A DNA stretch of 64,000 nucleotides, taken from contig JBCBMO010000005.1 of assembly GCA_039822785.1 (NCBI GenBank), positions 450,729 through 514,728 of the forward strand. The letters are read 5' to 3'. The notes beneath the pieces were generated by a model that was not told where the DNA came from, ran no database searches, and worked only from the letters and a program-made list of their open reading frames with translations. The translations under genes were made by a program, and so were the position numbers. The DNA comes from Thermohalobaculum sp039822785 (lineage in GTDB: Bacteria > Pseudomonadota > Alphaproteobacteria > Rhodobacterales > Rhodobacteraceae). This document shows, piece after piece, positions 51,394 through 58,537 of this stretch; within the stretch, counting starts at the first letter, position 1, and every line of letters begins with the position of its first letter.

Positions 51394-51585
51394 TTAGGCG
51401 AGCAAAGTCAGGGCGAAACCGGCAAAGATCGCGGAGAGAACAGTCAACTCGCGCCCGGCCCCCAGCATTACGGCGATCAGGACCGGCAACAGGACTGCCA
51501 TCGAGGCGCCATCGCTGCCGAGTTGACTCAGAATCGCTGTGTCTTCCACCTTGTGAAACGTCATCGCACACCCCATTGCAAGCAC
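51394..51585 (-). CDS. Small hydrophobic protein, function unknown
   Basis: A frame of up to 63 codons from a GTG at 51585. In-frame ATGs at 51576 and 51564 are also possible, and the last (MTFHKVEDTAILSQLG) looks the likeliest. The C-terminal half is hydrophobic (MAVLLPVLIAVMLGAG and LSAIFAGFALTLLA), suggesting two membrane helices in a hairpin. I recognise no family. It lies 66 nt downstream of another tiny membrane protein on the same strand. The two may be one transcription unit. Confidence 0.5.
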   Translation of the reverse strand: MLAMGCAMTFHKVEDTAILSQLGSDGASMAVLLPVLIAVMLGAGRELTVLSAIFAGFALTLLA

Positions 51586-51651
51586 TACACGCTACCCGTG
51601 TGGGCGCACAGCCTCAGCGCGACTCGTGAAAAGAGGGTTGACGTTCGGCGC

Positions 51652-51831
51652 TCAGAGGCTGCCGGTCAGCAAAGCGAAGATGATCGCCAGACCGAAATAG
51701 ATCCCGGCGCTCCGCCGCAAGCCGAGCGCGAAAAGCGCCAGCACGGGGATCGTGATCGCAAAGGTGTGATAGTGGCTCGGATCGAAGAAGGTCTCGATCC
51801 ACGCGCCTTTACCTAGACTGTTCCGTTCCAT
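51652..51831 (-). CDS. 59-aa two-helix membrane protein, function unknown
   Basis: A short open frame with ATG 51831 and TGA at 51652-51654. MERNSLGKGAWIETFFDPSH is the polar N-terminus, followed by two helices: FAITIPVLALFALGL and SAGIYFGLAIIFALLTG. The clean amphipathic-then-hydrophobic pattern and its position before a second small membrane gene suggest that it is real. I know no family. No strong RBS is visible. Confidence 0.5.
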   Translation of the reverse strand: MERNSLGKGAWIETFFDPSHYHTFAITIPVLALFALGLRRSAGIYFGLAIIFALLTGSL

Positions 51832-51941
51832 AGCGCCCCCTCCCGACCATCACACTAAGCTCAAAAAGACCCCGCATCACGCGAAATCTCCTGAGCATCA
51901 ACGTGATGGGCGCTTTCGGGGCAGCGCCGCAACAGGGCGGC

Positions 51942-52148
51942 TCACAGGAGCTGCAGCTCGCCCGCGTACATCCGACCGTCGCGGCCCGCCTGCAGTTCGT
52001 AGCTCACCTTCTGGTTGTCCTGCAGCCCCTGCAGGCCAGCCTTTTGCACGGCGGTGATGTGAACGAAGACGTCCTTGCCCCCTTCGTCGGGCGCAATGAA
52101 GCCGTATCCCTTCTCGGTGTTGAACCACTTAACGGTACCGGTAGCCAT
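51942..52148 (-). CDS. Cold-shock protein (CspA family)
   Basis: A 68-aa single cold-shock domain. RNP1 KGYGFIAPD (residues ~13-21) and RNP2 VFVHITAV (~27-34) are both present, opened by TGTVKWFNTEKG. It binds single-stranded RNA and DNA. The promoter must lie within the 432-bp upstream gap, which may include the long 5' leader common for csp genes. The frame extends upstream to 52307, but Met 52148 is the family's start. Confidence 0.94.
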   Translation of the reverse strand: MATGTVKWFNTEKGYGFIAPDEGGKDVFVHITAVQKAGLQGLQDNQKVSYELQAGRDGRMYAGELQLL

Positions 52149-52580
52149 GGTCGTCAGTCCTTGATCTCGTCGTGGGCTGGTGCCGCCTGGCCGTGCGGCG
52201 GGGCAAATCCCGCATGCCGACACCGCCTCGGGACCATCCCGGATCGCCGGTCCCTCATGGCGGCGGGGGACCTCGAAGAGCGGTTCTGCACTTCTCTCGC
52301 AGAGCAAAAATACTCCGAATCAAGGCAGCCGAACAAGCGAGCAGCCGGGACCTCACGACGCCGAGATGGTAGCAATCCCGGCACCAACCCCTTGAGAATA
52401 AGGGTTTCGTTACCCCCATAGCGCGACCAGTCAGCCCGGTTGCCGCCGATTGTGGCATTTGCATAGCTGAAATGCAGATCAGGGGCTTTCCTTAACGGTC
52501 CGGTGACACTAGTTATCGGCCTCCGTGACAGGCACCGGCCGCACGGATCATCAGCACGGACGAGACGTGGAGAGCAGCAG
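52149..52580. other. 432-bp divergent gap between the csp gene and the DUF6280-like gene
   Basis: This is promoter and leader space for two divergent genes. The part at 52383-52510 is noticeably less GC-rich than its surroundings, as promoters often are. Frames here are Arg/Ser/Pro-rich shadows. I could not define -35/-10 boxes or a stable RNA fold with confidence. Confidence 0.45.
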
Positions 52581-52847
52581 ATGCCGCGCGACCTAGATAC
52601 GATTGGAATGATGAACGAGCAGGGCTCGCGCTGCCGCAAGCTGTTTGCGGCCGTGGTGCTGGCTGCGCTGGACGACGCGGTGAAGGAGCAGAAGGAGAGC
52701 GGCACGGGCGTTGAGTCCATTGCGGCCTGGGCGCGTACGCGCGACGGCAAGCTGGTGCTCTCCAATGCCGGCCTCGAGCTGAGCGAGCGGACCATTTCGC
52801 TCCTCATGGACTTCGTGCGCCGCGGGATCCGCCCGGCGGCCGCCTGA
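52581..52847 (+). CDS. Small conserved protein, DUF6280-like
   Basis: An 88-aa protein. The core EQGSRCRKLFAAVVLAALDDAV then WARTRDGKLVLSNAGLELSERT matches, from memory, a small Rhodobacterales family (DUF6280) of unknown function. It is all-helical and basic/acidic mixed, with no signal peptide. The start at 52581 begins the conserved part; the frame upstream to 52503 is unsupported. A strong terminator follows 25 nt after the stop. Confidence 0.75.
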   Translation: MPRDLDTIGMMNEQGSRCRKLFAAVVLAALDDAVKEQKESGTGVESIAAWARTRDGKLVLSNAGLELSERTISLLMDFVRRGIRPAAA

Positions 52848-52872
52848 CCGACCAAGAGCTTCCCCAAGAGCG

Positions 52873-52905
52873 GGCCGGCCCTGTCCTCGCAGGGCCGGCC
52901 TTTTT
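52873..52905 (+). terminator. Strong rho-independent terminator
   Basis: A perfect 11-bp stem, GGCCGGCCCTG (52873-52883) and CAGGGCCGGCC (52890-52900), with a 6-nt loop, is followed by TTTTT. Confidence 0.92.
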
Positions 52906-52919
52906 CGTCTCGCGTCCAG

Positions 52920-52933
52920 GTGATCCATATCAA
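52920..52933. promoter_or_regulatory. FNR/FnrL-type box GTGAT-CCAT-ATCAA
   Basis: One mismatch from the FNR-family consensus TTGAT-N4-ATCAA. It lies 53 nt upstream of the 103-aa gene at 52987, a promoter-proximal distance. It is the first of three such dyads in 1.7 kb, each next to a small gene. Confidence 0.55.
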
Positions 52934-52986
52934 GGCCGGGCGCGCGAGGGCCGGGCCAGATGGCGGCTGTTAAGCCGGAGAGCCCC

Positions 52987-53298
52987 ATGTCCCAGACCGA
53001 GACCCAGACTCAGGCCGTGCCGCCCGTCTTTGAGAAATGCGTCGCCAAGGGCTGCCTGACCGAGGCGGAACTGTCCCTGCCCGCAGAGGTGCTGGGCGGC
53101 GCCGCAGCCGGTCCTGCCGACCGGGCGGCGCTCGCCAGCTACCTGGCGGATCTCGATTTTCTCTCGGTGCCCTGCGTCTGCGCCGCGCTGCGCCGCGACC
53201 TCTCGCTTGCCGAGGCACGGGGCGACCGGACCCACGCGGCCCATCTGGTGGCCGCCCTCAGGGCCTATCTGGCCGAGCATCCGGTCGACTGCGGCTAG
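52987..53298 (+). CDS. Small helical protein, paralogue of the protein at 54107
   Basis: A 103-aa protein with no domain I can name. It is helical, with the pattern CLTEAELSLP, AALASYLADL, CAALRRDLSLAEARGDRTHAAHLVAALRAYLAEHP. The same skeleton (TEAE, LP, A-rich helix, RDD, RGDRAHAA, LKHFLATH) is seen in the 89-aa protein at 54107. It has three Cys (K-C-V-A-K-G-C and VPCVC). The 3' end overlaps the convergent methyltransferase by 4 nt. An FNR-type box is 53 nt upstream. Confidence 0.7.
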   Translation: MSQTETQTQAVPPVFEKCVAKGCLTEAELSLPAEVLGGAAAGPADRAALASYLADLDFLSVPCVCAALRRDLSLAEARGDRTHAAHLVAALRAYLAEHPVDCG

Positions 53299-53972
53299 GC
53301 CCGCCTCAGCAGCATCACCGCCCCCTCCACCGGCACGTCGCGCTGGGTGCGCAAGGTTGCCTGTTGGGTGGTCACGATGGTGAAGCCCGCGGCCTCGGCG
53401 GCGCGGGTCACATAGGCCGGATGGTGCGCGAAACGGCCGGTGCGGGTGAGGCGCCAGTCGTCCTCACCCTCCTCTGTCTCCAGCGAAAATATCAAGGCAC
53501 CTGAGGGAGTTAGCGCCTCCGCCGCCGCGCCGAGGACCGGGGCGAGATCACCGTGGTAGCAGAAGACATCGCCGGCGATGGCGAGGTCGAACTGGCCTTT
53601 CAGCTCGGGCGGCAGGCGGGTGAGGTCGCCGTGGTAGAGGGCGTCGTAGCAGCGCTTGCGCTTGGCCTCGATCAGCATCTCCTGCGAGAGATCGATGCCC
53701 ACCATCTGCGCGGCCTGGGGCGCGAGCAGCGCACCACAGATCCCCGTGCCACAGCCGAGGTCGAGAATGCGTGGCTTATCAACGAGATAGGGCTCGGCCA
53801 GGCGGCGGATCAGGTTCGGCACCTTGTAGGAGAGGCGCCGCATGACGTGGTCGTCGAACTCCTCGGCATAGCCGTCGAAGAGGGCGCGCACGTAGGCCAC
53901 CGGCGCCCGGCGCGCCCGCCACCCCGCCCGCGCCCGCACCAGATGCCAATTCGTGAGGATAAATCGGATCAC
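53295..53972 (-). CDS. Class I SAM-dependent methyltransferase
   Basis: A 225-aa methyltransferase. ALFDGYAEEFDDHVMRRLSYK precedes motif I ILDLGCGTGICGALLA (near 69), then MVGIDLSQEMLIEA (near 89), FDLAIAGDVFCYHGDLAPVL (near 127) and ALTPSGALIFSLE (near 152). It belongs to the group of predicted methyltransferases often fused to TPR repeats; here the TPRs are absent. The substrate is unknown. It is divergent from the 89-aa gene, with the dyad at 54034-54047 between them, 62 nt from its start. Confidence 0.85.
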   Translation of the reverse strand: MIRFILTNWHLVRARAGWRARRAPVAYVRALFDGYAEEFDDHVMRRLSYKVPNLIRRLAEPYLVDKPRILDLGCGTGICGALLAPQAAQMVGIDLSQEMLIEAKRKRCYDALYHGDLTRLPPELKGQFDLAIAGDVFCYHGDLAPVLGAAAEALTPSGALIFSLETEEGEDDWRLTRTGRFAHHPAYVTRAAEAAGFTIVTTQQATLRTQRDVPVEGAVMLLRRA

Positions 53973-54033
53973 AGGGCCACGTTATAACGGTCATGAACAG
54001 CGTTCAAACGGGCCGGGACCGGCACGCTGCGGC

Positions 54034-54047
54034 TTGATGGGGGTCAA
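54034..54047. promoter_or_regulatory. FNR/FnrL-type box TTGAT-GGGG-GTCAA
   Basis: Matches TTGA(T/C)-N4-(A/G)TCAA exactly. It lies 60 nt upstream of the 89-aa gene (54107) and 62 nt upstream of the divergent methyltransferase start (53972), so it could serve either or both. Confidence 0.6.
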
Positions 54048-54106
54048 GGTGCGGCAGGCCGCCGCGGCGCACACTCCTTCGCAAAACCAAAACAGGAGGA
54101 GACGCC

Positions 54107-54376
54107 ATGATCACGATGATGGAGGTGATCGAGATGACCGGCCTGACCGAGGCGGAGGTCGACGCCGTCGCCGAGCACGAGCACCTGCCGGAGGCGGCCG
54201 CGGCGGCGCTGGCCTGCTATCTGGTCGAGCGCGGGCCGCTGGGCCGGGCGGAGATCGCGCAGATGATGCGCGACGACATCCGCGCGGCGCTGAAGCGCGG
54301 CGACCGCGCCCATGCGGCGGAGGTGCTGGGGGCCCTCAAGCACTTCCTGGCCACCCACGGCAGCGCTGCGGGCTGA
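54107..54376 (+). CDS. Small helical protein, paralogue of the protein at 52987
   Basis: An 89-aa protein: MITMMEVIEMTGLTEAEVDA, then a His/Glu-rich AEHEHLPEAAAAALACYLVE, then QMMRDDIRAALKRGDRAHAA and LGALKHFLATHGSAAG. It is all-helical and acidic, and clearly related in layout to the 103-aa protein 1.1 kb upstream. I know no family name. RBS AGGAGG lies 8 nt upstream, and the dyad at 54034-54047 is 60 nt upstream. Confidence 0.75.
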   Translation: MITMMEVIEMTGLTEAEVDAVAEHEHLPEAAAAALACYLVERGPLGRAEIAQMMRDDIRAALKRGDRAHAAEVLGALKHFLATHGSAAG

Positions 54377-54397
54377 CAGGGGCGCTGAGAGGCGGCC

Positions 54398-54583
54398 TCA
54401 GCGGGTCTCGAGGATCTTGCGCGCGATGATAGCGGCGACGGGCACGGCGGCCAGCGCCCCGATGGCTGCGGCGATGACGATGGGCCAGAGCGTATCGAGC
54501 CCCGAGACCAGCGCCACGACGATGGCGCTGCCCGCAAACGTCACCCCCACCATGGCATATAGAATAACCGCCAGCCGCATCAT
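54398..54583 (-). CDS. Small two-helix membrane protein
   Basis: A 61-aa protein. Two hydrophobic helices, LAVILYAMVGVTFAGSAIVVALV and PIVIAAAIGALAAVPVAAIIA (split by LDTLW), are followed by a basic end ARKILETR. The start ATG 54583 has a perfect AAGGAG 8 nt upstream, and GTG 54592 is rejected. Similar small proteins in this order are sometimes labelled CTP synthetase, which the sequence does not support. Its promoter region holds the dyad at 54638-54651, 55 nt upstream. Confidence 0.72.
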   Translation of the reverse strand: MMRLAVILYAMVGVTFAGSAIVVALVSGLDTLWPIVIAAAIGALAAVPVAAIIARKILETR

Positions 54584-54637
54584 GAGTGTCACTCCTTGTT
54601 GACACCCCTGAGATACTGATCCCTCAGCACCCCCTCC

Positions 54638-54651
54638 TTGACCGGGGTCAA
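54638..54651. promoter_or_regulatory. FNR/FnrL-type box TTGAC-CGGG-GTCAA
   Basis: A symmetric match to TTGA(T/C)-N4-(A/G)TCAA. It sits in the divergent gap, 55 nt upstream of the membrane-protein start (54583) and 79 nt upstream of the ParB-like start (54730). GC-rich small hairpins follow (TGGGG/CCCCA near 54670). Confidence 0.6.
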
Positions 54652-54729
54652 GCCCACCCCGGTAGGATGGGGTTCCACCCCACCCTCTGCTTGGTGGCGC
54701 GGTGAGCCGATGCGGGAGATGATGCGATA

Positions 54730-54987
54730 ATGGAGCGGCATGACTTTGAGATCGAGGCTATCTACGTGCCCGCCAAGCGGGCACGGACGCTGGAGCCTGC
54801 GAAGGTCGAGGCGCTGGCCGAGGACATGCTGGAGCACGGCCAGAAGACCCCGATCCAGTGCCGCTGGGACAAGAAGAAGACCCCGCCCCGCCTGGTCCTG
54901 GTGGAGGGCTACCACCGCCTCGAGGCCCTGCGCGCCCTCGGCGAGACCACGGTGACGGGCTACGTGGTTCAGGCGCGCATTCGGTAG
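54730..54987 (+). CDS. Free-standing ParB-like N-terminal domain protein
   Basis: An 85-aa protein that is nothing but a ParB/sulfiredoxin-like domain. FEIEAIYVPAKRARTLEPAKVEALAEDMLEHGQKTPIQ is the first block, with VEGYHRLEALRALGETTVTGYVV carrying the G-Y/H-R-L motif in place of the chromosomal ParB GERRxRA. It lacks the HTH and dimer domains, so it is not a partition protein. Nuclease, nucleotide or regulatory activity is possible. It lies downstream of an FNR-type dyad. Confidence 0.82.
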   Translation: MERHDFEIEAIYVPAKRARTLEPAKVEALAEDMLEHGQKTPIQCRWDKKKTPPRLVLVEGYHRLEALRALGETTVTGYVVQARIR

Positions 54988-55073
54988 GGTGGCTGCGGGC
55001 GTCTTCTTTCGGGAACGGTGGGGTAGAACCCCGCTCTAAGCTTACGGAAGTCAGCAATGATGAGACTAAAGCT

Positions 55074-55931
55074 TCAGAAGAGCTCCTTCATCACTCTCTT
55101 CGTTCCAGAAATAAGATCTTCTACGTCCTCTTTTTTTGGGTCTCTTTCTCTAGGATGATCACATGAATTGCGAATATCTCCATAAGACTGTATCCGCCTC
55201 CAATGCGGTGTATCAAGAACGCCAACAGACTTTAAGTGATCATTGAAATCAGAAATTGATGGCGATTTTTTCCTCGAAGTAAATCCATGCCTACTTGCAA
55301 CAGTCAATAAATGCTTTTCAAGTACTACACCTGCTACAGCACCAGCAGCTCTAATATGGCCTTTGCTCAGAAGGTGCTCTGCGCCATCCAGCTCACTATC
55401 AAAAATTTCTGCCTGTAACGTTCCTTCAATATCAAATAAAGTATTCTCAATACCTTCACTTACAGCATCAATTATTGCGATCTGAGTCAGTAGCTTTGGG
55501 AGTGCTGATTTTCGATCATAACTCCCATAAGTATGGCGAAAACCAATTATAGCATCCGATATACAATACGTTGCAACATCAATCTGCTTACGCTTCTCAT
55601 CTCTATACTGTCGCTTAAAGTCTTCCAATCTCTCCGGTGCAAGCGCTCGAACGCTACGCACGGCCTGAGTATAAAACCCTTCGTATACTAAATTAAAGCT
55701 GCCAATATCGCTTGCCCTTTCTTTAAGTTTTTCATATCGTTGTCTTTGAGATGTATTTTCCGAAATATACAGTTTATACTCTTCATCAGTGTCAAATTCT
55801 TCTTTCTTCGATGGAGGATCATCGAAATCAGGCTCACTCTCTTCGAGGGCAAGTTTGTAATATAACTTTCGACCAAGATCAGATAATTCATTGAGAGACT
55901 TCTTTATCTTGGAGATTTGTTCCTTATCCAA
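55074..55931 (-). CDS. AT-rich acquired gene with C-terminal HEPN-like RX4H motif
   Basis: A 285-aa protein of unknown family. The N-terminal half is charged and helical (KIKKSLNELSDLGRKL; a Lys/Glu-rich middle at 35-75). The C-terminal 120 residues (AAGAVAGVVLEKHLLTVA to the end) resemble a HEPN-like bundle with R254-N-S-C-D-H259, the RX4H arrangement of HEPN RNases. A 60-base sample (55561-55620) is 38% GC, far below the neighbours. The only possible start is a TTG at 55931; there is no ATG until five codons from the end. It lies in frame, one codon after the lepA stop. Confidence 0.7.
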   Translation of the reverse strand: MDKEQISKIKKSLNELSDLGRKLYYKLALEESEPDFDDPPSKKEEFDTDEEYKLYISENTSQRQRYEKLKERASDIGSFNLVYEGFYTQAVRSVRALAPERLEDFKRQYRDEKRKQIDVATYCISDAIIGFRHTYGSYDRKSALPKLLTQIAIIDAVSEGIENTLFDIEGTLQAEIFDSELDGAEHLLSKGHIRAAGAVAGVVLEKHLLTVASRHGFTSRKKSPSISDFNDHLKSVGVLDTPHWRRIQSYGDIRNSCDHPRERDPKKEDVEDLISGTKRVMKELF

Positions 55932-55934
55932 AAC

Positions 55935-57734
55935 TTAACCATCCATCTTTAGTGCGTTGATGAACGCCTCTTGGGGGATCTCCACCCGGCCGAACTGGCG
56001 CATCTTCTTCTTACCCGCTTTCTGCTTCTCCAGCAGCTTGCGTTTGCGGGTGACGTCGCCGCCGTAGCATTTGGCGGTCACGTCCTTGCGGAGGGCGGAG
56101 ATGGTCTCCCGGGCGATGATGCGGCCGCCGATGGCGGCCTGGATGGGGACCTTGAACATGTGCTGGGGGATCAGCTCCTTGAGCTTCTCGCACATCTGGC
56201 GGCCCCGGCTCTCGGCCTTGTCGCGGTGGACGATGGTGGAGAGGGCGTCGACCGGCTCCTCGTTCACCAGGATCTGCATCTTGACCAGGTTCCCGGCCTC
56301 GTAGCCGTCCATGGCGTAGTCGAAGCTGGCATAGCCCTTGGTCACCGACTTGAGGCGGTCGTAGAAGTCGAAGACCACCTCGTTCAGCGGCAGGCGGTAG
56401 ACGACCATGGGCCGGGTGCCGGCATAGGTGAGGTCGAGCTGCAGGCCCCGACGCTCCTGGCAGAGTTTTAGGACATCGCCCAGGAACTCCTCGGGGACCA
56501 GGATGGTGGCCTTGATCCAGGGCTCCTCGATCCGGTCGATCTTGACCACGTCGGGCATGTCGGCGGGGTTGTGGAGCTCGAGCATGGTGCCGTCGGTGCG
56601 GTGGATCTCGTAGACGACCGAGGGGGCGGTGGTGATGAGCTCGATCTCGTACTCCCGCTCCAGCCGGTCGCGGATGACCTCGAGGTGCAGAAGCCCGAGG
56701 AAGCCGCAGCGAAAGCCGAAGCCGAGGGCGGCGGAGGTCTCCATCTCCGAGGAGAAGGAGGCGTCGTTGAGGGCGAGCTTCTCGATGGCGTCGCGCAGCC
56801 CCTCGAAGTCGTTGCTGTCGACCGGGAAGAGGCCGCAGAAGACCACAGGGACGGCGGGCTGGAAGCCCGGCAGCGGCTCGGTGCAGCCCTTCTTCTCGTG
56901 GGTGATGGTGTCGCCCACGCGGGTGTCGCGCACCTGTTTGATCGAGGCGGTGAGGAAGCCGATCTCGCCCGGGCGCAGGATGTCGGTTTGGGCCATGGAG
57001 GGCGTGAAGACGCCGACCCGGTCGACGCCGTAGCGCGCGCCGGTCTGCATCATGCGGATGTTGTCGCCCTTCTTGAGGACCCCGTCGATGACGCGGACGA
57101 GGACGACGACGCCCAGGTAGGCGTCGTAGTAGCTGTCGACCAGCATGGCCTTCAGCGGCGCGTCCGGGTCGCCCTCGGGCGGCGGCAGGCGGGTGACGAT
57201 CGCCTCCAGCACCTCTTCGATCCCCAGGCCGGTCTTGGCGGAGATGAGGACCGCGTCGGAGGCGTCGATGCCGATGACGTCCTCGATCTGCTCGCACACG
57301 CGCTCGGGCTCGGCGGCGGGCAGGTCGATCTTGTTGAGGACCGGCACGATCTCATGGTCGGCATCGATGGCCTGGTAGACGTTGGCCAGCGTCTGCGCCT
57401 CCACGCCCTGCGAGGCGTCGACGACGAGCAGCGAGCCCTCGACCGCGCGCATCGACCGGCTGACCTCATAGGCGAAGTCGACGTGGCCGGGGGTGTCGAT
57501 CAGGTTGATGAGGTACTCGTTGCAATCCTTGGCCGTGTAGACCAGCCGCACGGTCTGGGCCTTGATGGTGATGCCGCGCTCGCGCTCGATATCCATGGTA
57601 TCGAGGAGCTGCGCCTTCATCTCCCGCTCGGTCACGGTGCCGGTCGACTGGATCAGCCGGTCGGCCAGGGTGGATTTCCCGTGGTCGATATGGGCGACGA
57701 TGGAGAAATTGCGGATATGCGACTGCGTGCTCAT
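55935..57734 (-). CDS. lepA: Elongation factor 4 (LepA), ribosome back-translocase
   Basis: A 599-aa translational GTPase, full length. G1 AHIDHGKST near 13, the G2 ERGITIKAQTV, G3 DTPGHVDF near 83, G4 LNKID near 137 and G5 ISAKTG near 172. Domains II and V follow, and the LepA-specific C-terminal domain contains GTRPMVVYRLPLNEVVFDFYDRLKS, split near 440-465, and KCYGGDVTRKRKLLEKQKAGKK, split near 555-577. The start 57734 begins MSTQSHIRNFSIVAH. Its last codons are AT-richer than the rest, marking the edge of the insertion of the AT-rich gene. Confidence 0.95.
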   Translation of the reverse strand: MSTQSHIRNFSIVAHIDHGKSTLADRLIQSTGTVTEREMKAQLLDTMDIERERGITIKAQTVRLVYTAKDCNEYLINLIDTPGHVDFAYEVSRSMRAVEGSLLVVDASQGVEAQTLANVYQAIDADHEIVPVLNKIDLPAAEPERVCEQIEDVIGIDASDAVLISAKTGLGIEEVLEAIVTRLPPPEGDPDAPLKAMLVDSYYDAYLGVVVLVRVIDGVLKKGDNIRMMQTGARYGVDRVGVFTPSMAQTDILRPGEIGFLTASIKQVRDTRVGDTITHEKKGCTEPLPGFQPAVPVVFCGLFPVDSNDFEGLRDAIEKLALNDASFSSEMETSAALGFGFRCGFLGLLHLEVIRDRLEREYEIELITTAPSVVYEIHRTDGTMLELHNPADMPDVVKIDRIEEPWIKATILVPEEFLGDVLKLCQERRGLQLDLTYAGTRPMVVYRLPLNEVVFDFYDRLKSVTKGYASFDYAMDGYEAGNLVKMQILVNEEPVDALSTIVHRDKAESRGRQMCEKLKELIPQHMFKVPIQAAIGGRIIARETISALRKDVTAKCYGGDVTRKRKLLEKQKAGKKKMRQFGRVEIPQEAFINALKMDG

Positions 57735-57878
57735 GCATTGGGTTGTGGAGCTGGGGTGCGGAGGCGTCAAGCGAGGGACCCGGCCTGCGGCAGCGCGGCA
57801 CGGCGGCGCCAGCCACCCCGCGGAGGCGCCGTCCAGAGCGCGGAAACTTCGGCGATTTTGTCCAAGCGCGGGCCGTGC

Positions 57879-58406
57879 TCAGGCGCGGCGATTGCCGAGC
57901 CGGCGCGCCTTCCAGGCCTCGATGGCGGCGCTGCGCCGGGCGCGATCGAGGCTGGCGCTCACCGACTGTTCGGCGGCGACGAGGCGGGCGACGACAATGT
58001 CGGCGGCGTCCTCGATCAGATCGAGCGCCGCCTCGAAGGCGGGGCGGCCGCCATAGTAGGGATCGTCGATGTCCCGCGTGGGGTGGAAGGGTTCCAGCAG
58101 GGCCATGGAGCTGATCGGGGCCAGTCGCTCGAGCGCGCCAATATTGGCGACATCCATGGCGAGCAGGAGATCAGCGTCGAAGTCCTCCGCCACGATCCGG
58201 CGGGCACGGTGGATGCCGATGGTGTAGCCGCGGTCGGCGGCGGTCGCGACTGCCTCCGGCTCGGCCGGATCGCCGCGATGCCAGGTGGCGGTGCCGGCGC
58301 TCTCGATCCGCACGTCCAGGCCGGCGCGCTGCAGCTTGGTTCGCAGAACCGCCGCAGCCATCGGCGAGCGGCAGAGGTTCCCGCGGCACACACAGACCAG
58401 TCGCAT
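57879..58406 (-). CDS. Low-molecular-weight protein-tyrosine-phosphatase-like protein
   Basis: A 175-aa phosphatase of the LMW-PTP/arsenate-reductase-like fold. The P-loop is VCRGNLCRSP at the N-terminus, with C-X5-R (catalytic Cys, Arg), and the general-acid loop DDPYYG is near residue 122. The start at 58406 is chosen because the family begins MRLVCVC; an upstream Met at 58436 is possible. It may dephosphorylate protein tyrosine or a small-molecule phosphate. It is divergent from cobB. Confidence 0.9.
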   Translation of the reverse strand: MRLVCVCRGNLCRSPMAAAVLRTKLQRAGLDVRIESAGTATWHRGDPAEPEAVATAADRGYTIGIHRARRIVAEDFDADLLLAMDVANIGALERLAPISSMALLEPFHPTRDIDDPYYGGRPAFEAALDLIEDAADIVVARLVAAEQSVSASLDRARRSAAIEAWKARRLGNRRA

Positions 58407-58537
58407 GTCGTCTTTCCACTTGATCGGCACAGGCATCTCGGCGTTTCTCTAATCTGGTCCTTGGGTGGCTGGCCCGTGGTGATACCGATCACAGTGTTTC
58501 GTAGGCAGGGGCGCTCTCAGCGAACGAAGGCACGGGC

